Shown here one piece after another: positions 58,086 to 64,000 of a DNA stretch of 64,000 nt. The translations under genes and the position numbers were made by a program. This stretch comes from Theocolax elegans (taxonomy: Eukaryota > Arthropoda > Insecta > Hymenoptera > Cerocephalidae). The notes under the pieces are model-generated. The model worked only from the letters and a program-made list of their open reading frames with translations, had not been told where the DNA came from and ran no database searches. Each line of letters begins with the position of its first letter. Within the stretch, counting starts at the first letter, position 1. The stretch is taken from assembly GCA_026168455.1 (NCBI GenBank), contig CM047429.1:36626066-36690065 (forward strand). Direction: 5' to 3'.

Positions 58086-61000
58086 CTACTCCGCTTGGAA
58101 ACGAGGGATGGACCGCAAAACTATTCGCTCATTATTTACCCGGTCGGACCAAGCTGCCTGGTCGAGTCCAAACAGATGATCGAAAAGGGAACGTTTGAAA
58201 TGATTTAGAGAGGAAATCATGAAGTTGTCGAAGGGCAGGGAATTTATTATGCGGGATGATGTAATGACGAAAGATTTATTTAAGGCTTCTGTGCGAGGTG
58301 GTAAGTAGGTGAGTGCTTTAGGCGGATGACGTGATAAGGTGCGAGGATTGGTGACTGGATTATTTAATAATGAGAAATGAACAGCGAGGTATGATGGTGA
58401 GCTGTGTATTATTATATTATAAGCTAATGATCCAATGAGATAGGAGCGTCTGGACTCGACCGACAGCCATTTTAGATCAAGCCTACGAGGCGTCACATGA
58501 TCATATCTGCACAAATCGCCCCTCACAAATCTTACGCACGCATTTAATAATCTCTGTAACTTTAGATTTTTGGTTTGGTCAATATCATCATAAACCGCGC
58601 ACGCATAATCAAAATGCGGGAAAATGAGCGCCTCCACCAGATTCTTCCTAAGTTTACGCGATAGAGTTTTTCTATAGTATCTTAAGGAGTGTAGTACTCC
58701 ATGAACCCGTTTGGAAATTGCTAAAACTTGTTTTGACCAATCCAAAGTGGGTGATATGAACAATCCCAGAGACTTGACCTCACTTTCATACTGCAAGTAT
58801 TCATTTTCAATTCTAACTCTCGGGGCAGTGTTAAGATCTATACGGGAAATATACGCCTGACTGCCCAGGATTATAACCTTTGTTTTATTTACATTTAATT
58901 TGAGACCATTTTTGTTCGCCCAACCGGCAATCGCATTTGCATCTTCCGAGATTTGCTGAACTCCTGTTTCGAATTCCGCCGGATAAAACGAAGAATAAAC
59001 CTGGGCATCATCCGCGAACAACATACATTTGTTATACTTCAAGACATTCGGTAAATCATTAATAAAAATGGAGAATAAAATCGGACCAAGTACACTGCCC
59101 TGAGGTACACCCGCATTTATATTCAACCAATCGGACAGTTCACCACCCTCACCCTCCACCGCCTGTGAGCGACTCACCAGATACCTGTAGAACCAATTTA
59201 ATACATTTTCCGAACAACCAATATTACTTAATTTGGTAATAAGCACATCGTGAGGGACAGTGTCGAAGGCCTTGGAGAAATCAAACAGCATAAGAATCGT
59301 AATTTTCCGAGAGTCTATCGCTCTTCTGACATCATCCAGGACCCCCAACAATGCTGTCTGAGTGCTGTGACCTTTGCGAAAGCCAGCCTGTCTCTCTGTC
59401 AATAAATTATTTGTCTCCAAATAATTTGAGAGTTGTAGATGAACAATGCGCTCGAGTACTTTCGATAATTCACATAACCTAGCAATTGGCCTGGTATCCG
59501 CACACGTTTCAATTTTACTAGTTTTAGCCAATGGAAATAAAACCACCCTCTTCCAGCAGTCGGGAAAAAAACCCACACTTAACATATTGTTATATACTTC
59601 GGCAAGCGGAAAGATTATTTGTGGCTCTAAGAGTCTGAGCATCTTTAAGGAGATACCATCAATACCGACTGCTTTAGAGGTAGATTTCAGTATTGCATGT
59701 CTAACCCCTTTGGCCGTTACTAAAGAGAAAGAAAAGGAAGGAGATGAGGATGACGATGAACAAGTGTTAGAAATGATAGATGCCAACGACTGAACTGCGA
59801 GAGGGGGTGATCGATTTGAGATGGAGGCATAATGATTATTAAGTTGATGAGGTGAAAAAGCTTTTAATGGAGAAGTATGAGCCCTTGAGCAAAGTCCCAT
59901 ATTCCGAAGAGACTTCCAGGAGCTAGCAGGATCTCTATTTACATCTAATTTATTTGCAAGAAACTTAAATTTACTGGAATTTAACGAATTCGATACTCTA
60001 TTTCTAAGCTCCTTATAATTTCTGTAATCCAATGGGTCTCCTGAAATACGGAACCTTACAAAAGCGTTATTTCTTTCTCTAATGGACTGTTTTATTTCAC
60101 GTGTGACCCATGGTTTCTGTGAATTTTTAATGGTGATGAATTTCAATGGTGCTAAAGCATTAAATGAATTTAAGATTGATTGATTAATGTTTGTTAGTAA
60201 AGAGGAGATGATTTCGAATGAGTTAGACAATGAAGAAAGGGGTTGGTCGGGCCAGGCAGGAGCCAATGAGTTATTCATGAAGGATGTAAATGTAGTGGCG
60301 AGAGTCTGTAAGTTTACCTCTTCCAGATTTCTCCTCCAAAACTTCCTCTCCCCTATTTTTTGATTACTCGATACTATTATTTCCAGACTAATGGAGTCGT
60401 GACCGGCTGCGAAGAGAGCAGTTGATTTCAGACATTTGAAGTTTGGCACCGGCTCACGAATCAGGAAGAGGTCTAACCAAGTGTGAGAGAAACCATTCGA
60501 CGTCACTGCATGATGAGTCGGCTCCGATGGTATGAGCGAAAGGCCCAATGCCATCAGATTCGACTTCATCATATTAGCAGCTGCACTATTCGAGTTCATA
60601 TCGATATTGAAATCACCCGTGACGATAACGTTGTTGCAATCAGATAAAATATCCGAAAGGACATCAAAAAACTCGCTAGGGTAGGCGGCTGTTGGTCTAC
60701 GATATACCACCGCTAAAAGAAACATTAATGAGCCGCTCACCAAACGTAGGATTAAGAATTCCGGTTTGTTAGAAAAAACCGGATCCGAGTTTGCAACAAC
60801 GCTAACCTTAAACTCCTCACGTATGTACGCCGCCACTCCGCCACCTCCCCTACCTACACGATCCAATCTGTGCAATACATAACCAGGTAGATTAAAAATA
60901 TCAGATGAATCGTGTTCAGTAAGAAAGGTTTCGGTTAAAGCGATGACATCGAAAGATCTCGGATAGATTGATGCTTCAATGGCTGTAAAATGAGTTTTAA

Positions 61001-61094
61001 GACGATTTATGTTAGTATGAGAGATGGAAAATGAGTTAGATGAAATGAGTTTGTTATTTTTATTTTTATTGTTATTGGCCCGACCACTCCTGTC
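58086..61094 (-). CDS. CR1-like ORF2: endonuclease and reverse transcriptase
   Basis: Would nick target DNA and copy the element RNA there. The frame is open from just after a TGA (61095-61097) to 58086, about 1002 codons. Upstream of the TTG at 60875 it reads ALTETFL, the Glu-containing motif of the AP-type endonuclease. Counting from 60875, GDFNID is at 87-92, HTWLD at 131-135 and AGHDS at 157-161, so the endonuclease appears complete. The reverse transcriptase has GIDGIS, QAGFRKGHST, DFSKAFDTV (532-540), GVPQGSVLGP and FADD (620-623). A thumb-like C-terminal region follows. No ATG exists between the TGA and the endonuclease core, so translation must start by reinitiation, readthrough or a non-ATG codon, or an ATG link has been lost by an indel. 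Confidence 0.92.
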   Translation of the reverse strand, partial: DRSGRANNNKNKNNKLISSNSFSISHTNINRLKTHFTAIEASIYPRSFDVIALTETFLTEHDSSDIFNLPGYVLHRLDRVGRGGGGVAAYIREEFKVSVVANSDPVFSNKPEFLILRLVSGSLMFLLAVVYRRPTAAYPSEFFDVLSDILSDCNNVIVTGDFNIDMNSNSAAANMMKSNLMALGLSLIPSEPTHHAVTSNGFSHTWLDLFLIREPVPNFKCLKSTALFAAGHDSISLEIIVSSNQKIGERKFWRRNLEEVNLQTLATTFTSFMNNSLAPAWPDQPLSSLSNSFEIISSLLTNINQSILNSFNALAPLKFITIKNSQKPWVTREIKQSIRERNNAFVRFRISGDPLDYRNYKELRNRVSNSLNSSKFKFLANKLDVNRDPASSWKSLRNMGLCSRAHTSPLKAFSPHQLNNHYASISNRSPPLAVQSLASIISNTCSSSSSSPSFSFSLVTAKGVRHAILKSTSKAVGIDGISLKMLRLLEPQIIFPLAEVYNNMLSVGFFPDCWKRVVLFPLAKTSKIETCADTRPIARLCELSKVLERIVHLQLSNYLETNNLLTERQAGFRKGHSTQTALLGVLDDVRRAIDSRKITILMLFDFSKAFDTVPHDVLITKLSNIGCSENVLNWFYRYLVSRSQAVEGEGGELSDWLNINAGVPQGSVLGPILFSIFINDLPNVLKYNKCMLFADDAQVYSSFYPAEFETGVQQISEDANAIAGWANKNGLKLNVNKTKVIILGSQAYISRIDLNTAPRVRIENEYLQYESEVKSLGLFISPTLDWSKQVLAISKRVHGVLHSLRYYRKTLSRKLRKNLVEALIFPHFDYACAVYDDIDQTKNLKLQRLLNACVRFVRGDLCRYDHVTPRRLDLKWLSVESRRSYLIGSLAYNIIIHSSPSYLAVHFSLLNNPVTNPRTLSRHPPKALTYLPPRTEALNKSFVITSSRIINSLPFDNFMISSLNHFKRSLFDHLFGLDQAAWSDRVNNERIVLRSIPRFQAE

Positions 61095-61274
61095 TCATTT
61101 AGCATGCGAGGAAGTTGCGGAAGTTGAGGAAAGCGGCTGCAGGTTTAGTAAGTCGGCTTCAGAGGTTACACGCGTCAATGGCCCATCTCTCGTCTCCCGA
61201 ATGTATACTTTTAAATTAATTACTAGGGGCCTCGCATAACCCAACTCTGAACACCTTCGATTTGCTGACAATCA
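61095..61274 (-). other. ORF1-ORF2 junction: two in-frame TGA codons
   Basis: ORF1's TGA (61272-61274) is followed in the same frame by 58 open codons, a second TGA (61095-61097), then ORF2. The second TGA overlaps an ATG (aaATGAgac, ATG at 61098), a stop-start arrangement known to support termination-reinitiation in some LINEs. That ATG's own frame closes after eight codons, so a further one-base shift would be needed to reach ORF2. Confidence 0.8.
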
Positions 61275-62315
61275 AAGCTTGAAAATGATTTTAGGCCATA
61301 ATGGCCTTATAAAAATGGCATTATTTTCTCCCTGTCCGAAAATTTCACGCGCCTTTCGTCCTTTCAGAAGGTACGCCCTGTCTACAACCGCATCTCTAGC
61401 TGACGTCGAGGATAGCCTAACAACGAGCCCTTTACTTTTAGGTTGTGAAACATTATCACCGGAGCCTGTACTCACTCGCGAAGCCCAAGGACGAATGTCA
61501 ACAACCTGCTTTGCCAGCAGCGGCAGGTTAATTAATCCAACTAATTTTTCTACCAACAACTCGTCCGAGGATCTCGAGACTATCGGAAGGCCCAGTATAA
61601 GCAACTCACAAGTATCTTTAAGTGAGTCGACTGAAACAGCGGTACGCGAAAAGCCCACAGAACACGCTGACATGTCAGTCTCCAACACCTGTAATCGCGA
61701 GTTTACCGTGTTTAATTTATTATTCATATCACAAATTTTTCTGTTCGTCTGCTCCTCGAGCGTGTCAACGCGTTCATGAAGCGCCTTAAGATCGGCCCCG
61801 ACCATATCTACCTTCTCCTCTACTCGACCAACCATTTCCGTTATTAAACTAATATCCTTTCTCAAATCTTCCCTGAGACCGCGCGCAAATGTTTCCAACC
61901 ACGGCGGTGGAGCTGCCGCCATTTGAGCGGAGTCCACGAGGGTATCACGAGCGATCTGATTGGAGAAGGTGGGCGCGGCACCGCGTGGTTGCTTAGCAAC
62001 CTTCGCTGTTGATGGCGACGGAGGCGAGGCAACGCGCTTCGCGCAAGAAGTAGAGGGAGTAGGCGTGACCATCGGCGGGGTAACGTCGGTCTCTCCAGTC
62101 GGCCGCGGCAACCCAGTCGGTGGCGCCCCCGCCTCGGTAGTGGTATGAATCACCGCTTTGATTCGCGCTAGTACGCAACAGCGATGCTCGGATGAGCCCG
62201 GCGCTATATCGAAACAATTAATATGGACAAGGCTGTTACATACTGCGCAAACCTCAGAGTAATCCTTCCTAGTGACACGACCCCCGCAGACGAAGCAGCC
62301 TCGCGACGTTGCCAT
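61272..62315 (-). CDS. CR1-like ORF1: PHD-type zinc finger, coiled coil, nucleic-acid-binding protein (347 aa)
   Basis: RNA-binding chaperone-type protein that would coat the element RNA. Residues C7, C10, C23, C26, H31, C34, C46 and C47 form a PHD-like C4HC3 pattern. Residues about 60-135 are P/T/A-rich; about 150-215 have heptad character (EEKVDMVGADLKALHERV); about 230-347 could be an RRM-like fold (LLILGLP, then LVVRLSS). Ends in TGA at 61272-61274. It is in the same reading frame as ORF2; 58 open codons lie between its stop and the second TGA. ATG at 62315 is the first in the frame near the finger. Family assignment is from the finger and position. Confidence 0.88.
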   Translation of the reverse strand: MATSRGCFVCGGRVTRKDYSEVCAVCNSLVHINCFDIAPGSSEHRCCVLARIKAVIHTTTEAGAPPTGLPRPTGETDVTPPMVTPTPSTSCAKRVASPPSPSTAKVAKQPRGAAPTFSNQIARDTLVDSAQMAAAPPPWLETFARGLREDLRKDISLITEMVGRVEEKVDMVGADLKALHERVDTLEEQTNRKICDMNNKLNTVNSRLQVLETDMSACSVGFSRTAVSVDSLKDTCELLILGLPIVSRSSDELLVEKLVGLINLPLLAKQVVDIRPWASRVSTGSGDNVSQPKSKGLVVRLSSTSARDAVVDRAYLLKGRKAREIFGQGENNAIFIRPLWPKIIFKL

Positions 62316-62620
62316 TTTCGCGATATTTTTCGCAACTCATCAACCCAGCCAGGTGTCACGTACTACGAGATGTTGGCTGACCTGCTGAATTTTAGCCGCC
62401 CAAGCGAAGTCCTCCGACTGCTCAGCTAACCTCCAAAGAATATCTCAGTTTTCGAAATAAAATCGCAAGACCCACTGTCCACAGAAAATTGCAACTATTA
62501 TTTGAATAGCTCCTGCAGACAGCCTTCGGTCCTTTTAACTGCTGTAAAAAACTCCAGGCAGCGATGTGAGCAAATTGCGATAGCAAGAACAAAGAGTACA
62601 CAAATAAGGAGGCTTTTACT
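62316..62620 (-). other. Probable 5' UTR of the CR1 element
   Basis: GC-balanced, unlike the host flank, and continuous with ORF1; ends where the (GA)n tract begins. The true 5' end cannot be fixed. Confidence 0.45.

Positions 62621-62702
<82 letters not shown>
62621..62702. repeat. (GA)n microsatellite
   Basis: About 80 bp of nearly perfect GA dinucleotides immediately next to the CR1 5' region. Confidence 0.97.
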
Positions 62703-62707
<5 letters not shown>

Positions 62708-63136
62708 ACAGAGCGAGAGAGACAGTGAGAGGAAGAGATAGAGAGACAGATAGGCAAATAGTGAAAATGAGAGAGAAAGAGGGAGAATGAGAGAGAGAGA
62801 GAGCACGAGAGAGAGAGAGAGAAATAATGAGAAAGAGAGAGAAATAGTGAGTGTGAGAGTGAGTGTGAGTAAGTATGAGGGCGTGTGAGGGAAAGAGAGG
62901 GAGATTGAGGGAGAGAGATGAAGAGTGAGTGAGAGAATGAGAGAGAGAGAATTGATTGATTAAATATTGATTGAATAAATAAGTAAAAATAATAACAATA
63001 AAAATAGAATAAAAATATAATAACAGTATAAAATATAAAATAAAATATAAAATATAGAGAAAGTGCGTGAGAATTAGTTACAGAGAGAGTGAGAGAGAGT
63101 GAGAGAGAGAGAGTGATAGAAAATGAGAGAGAGAAT

Positions 63137-63177
<41 letters not shown>

Positions 63178-63222
63178 AGAGCGAGAGAGAGAATGAGGGA
63201 GAGAGTGATAGAGTGCGAGTTA
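62703..63222. repeat. Purine-rich GA/GAGT low-complexity tract
   Basis: Degenerate gagaga and gtgagt runs (62703-62960 and 63055-63210) around a short A/T-rich island (62950-63055). One purine-rich strand throughout; no gene. Confidence 0.9.
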
Positions 63223-63770
63223 TCAATCGACAGAAAAAGGTTTGAAACGTGTAATGAACGAAAAATTGCGTTTTTGGTATGAAATCTTACCTGGGATTTG
63301 ATCTGAGATCTTCAGTGAGATTTTTTAATGAGGATATATATATGTATATACAAAACAATATATCAAAAATTGTAAAAACAAATCGTTATTTCTATGTGAA
63401 CTTCTAATATTTGCCATCCTAGTACATGAGGTATTTTAAATTCTAATTAGAATGTTATAATTAATAATTTATTAATATAACTCGATCTATTTTGAATTAT
63501 ACGCAGTTTATCAGGTATTAATGTAAATAATAAGATTAGAATTAATTATTGAGAATAACAAAAATTGTTATTGATATAAATAGTAAAAATGATCATTCTT
63601 TTATTAATTATTACAGATTTATCTCAACAAATTACATAATTGTAATATTTATTTAAATACTAGTACTATAAATTATATTAATAAATAGTTTTTAAAAAAT
63701 AATTTTTTGAATATTACATTATATTGTAATTTGATGGTAAAAAAATATTATGTTAACAATAATATTTAAC
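63223..63770. other. AT-rich spacer
   Basis: No gene, RNA gene or repeat recognised in about 550 bp. Confidence 0.5.
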
Positions 63771-63771
63771 T

Positions 63772-63797
63772 GCGAGCGAAGCGAGAAATTTGGCTAG
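63772..63797 (+). mobile_element. Possible Helitron-like terminus
   Basis: gcgagcgaagcgag (including the stable GCGAAGC mini-hairpin word) followed by aaatttgg and CTAG, then T. It resembles the end at 51952-52041, but the hairpin directly before CTAG is not formed. Weak call. Confidence 0.25.
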
Positions 63798-63839
63798 TTA
63801 TCAAATTAAAACTAAAAGTAAGAATCTAGCTATCATCTA

Positions 63840-64000
63840 GGTCATCTGGACATCATCTACTGGAAAGCCTGCATGTTAAAATGTCTAAATATGAGAAAAA
63901 GAGTGTCGCTTATTGGAGACGATGTCCAGGTGGTCAGGGTGACCTCCAGGTCATAAGGACATCATCTACTGGAAAGCCTGCATGTCAAAATGTCTGAATA
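63840..64000. repeat. Start of a ~109-bp tandem repeat, cut by the window edge
   Basis: gacatcatctactggaaagc at 63849 recurs at 63958, and the following tgcatgt-aaaatgtct-aata matches with two differences, giving a 109-bp period. Only one full unit and part of a second are in the window, so copy number is unknown. Confidence 0.75.

Larger units (their letters stand above)
57673..62620 (-). mobile_element. CR1-like non-LTR retrotransposon, near full length
   Basis: Two open frames in LINE order, ORF1 (PHD-like finger and coiled coil) and ORF2 (endonuclease and reverse transcriptase), followed by a 3' UTR with AATAAA and a microsatellite tail, five GAAT units on the plus strand (57673-57692). 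No LTRs. A PHD-type ORF1, an ORF2 with FADD, and a short-repeat tail instead of poly(A) together point to the CR1/L2 group; the exact clade needs a tree. The 5' end is uncertain because a long (GA)n tract starts at 62621; no target duplication was identified. Confidence 0.85.

Overview
The window looks like eukaryotic, repeat-dense (heterochromatin-like) DNA, most likely from an arthropod and probably an insect. Genes are transposon-derived or broken, the unique DNA is very AT-rich, and the recognisable elements are a Ty3/Gypsy retrotransposon primed by a metazoan tRNA-Lys(CUU), a CR1-like non-LTR retrotransposon, solo LTRs and two large satellites. No bacterial operon, rRNA or tRNA gene was found. 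The species cannot be named from the sequence alone.

Layout. 1-27352: the end of a satellite array (it runs off the left edge) with a monomer of about 59 bp, itself an ancient trimer of a ~20-bp unit, organised into higher-order repeats up to ~3.59 kb. 27353-28834: AT-rich spacer with a duplicated ~90-bp segment. 28835-45530: a second satellite with a ~275-bp unit carrying a 16-bp-arm palindrome, about 35 copies, partly arranged as 550-bp dimers. It is interrupted at 30281-37373 by a nearly pristine Gypsy element on the minus strand (two 1101-bp LTRs with two mismatches, TSD gttt, tRNA-Lys PBS, gag and pol in -1 frames, no env, plus a 164-codon ORF inside each LTR). A decayed outlier unit of the satellite lies at about 45965-46180.

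46180-50600 is AT-rich and holds a 182-bp direct repeat pair flanking a broken exon of an unrecognised protein (47931-48253, minus) and a second weak exon candidate (48980-49106). 50606-51641 and 52064-52801 are two related solo LTRs (the second with a perfect actt TSD). Between them is a candidate Helitron-like terminus.

53000-57190 (minus strand) is the most unusual stretch: a Ulp1/C48-like cysteine peptidase domain with visible His, Asp, Gln and Cys, broken by one TAG, followed by a lysine-rich repeat domain whose ~150-bp coding repeats have expanded into a ~3.4-kb array of about 20 units in three blocks. 57673-62600 is a nearly complete CR1-like element on the minus strand (ORF1 with a PHD-like finger and coiled coil, ORF2 with endonuclease and reverse transcriptase, (ATTC)n tail). 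ORF1 and ORF2 share one frame but are separated by two TGA codons, and ORF2 has no evident ATG. A (GA)n tract, AT-rich DNA and the start of a 109-bp tandem repeat finish the window.

The genes do not form a pathway. They are independent selfish elements and fragments of different ages: the Gypsy copy is young, the solo LTRs and the peptidase are decayed.
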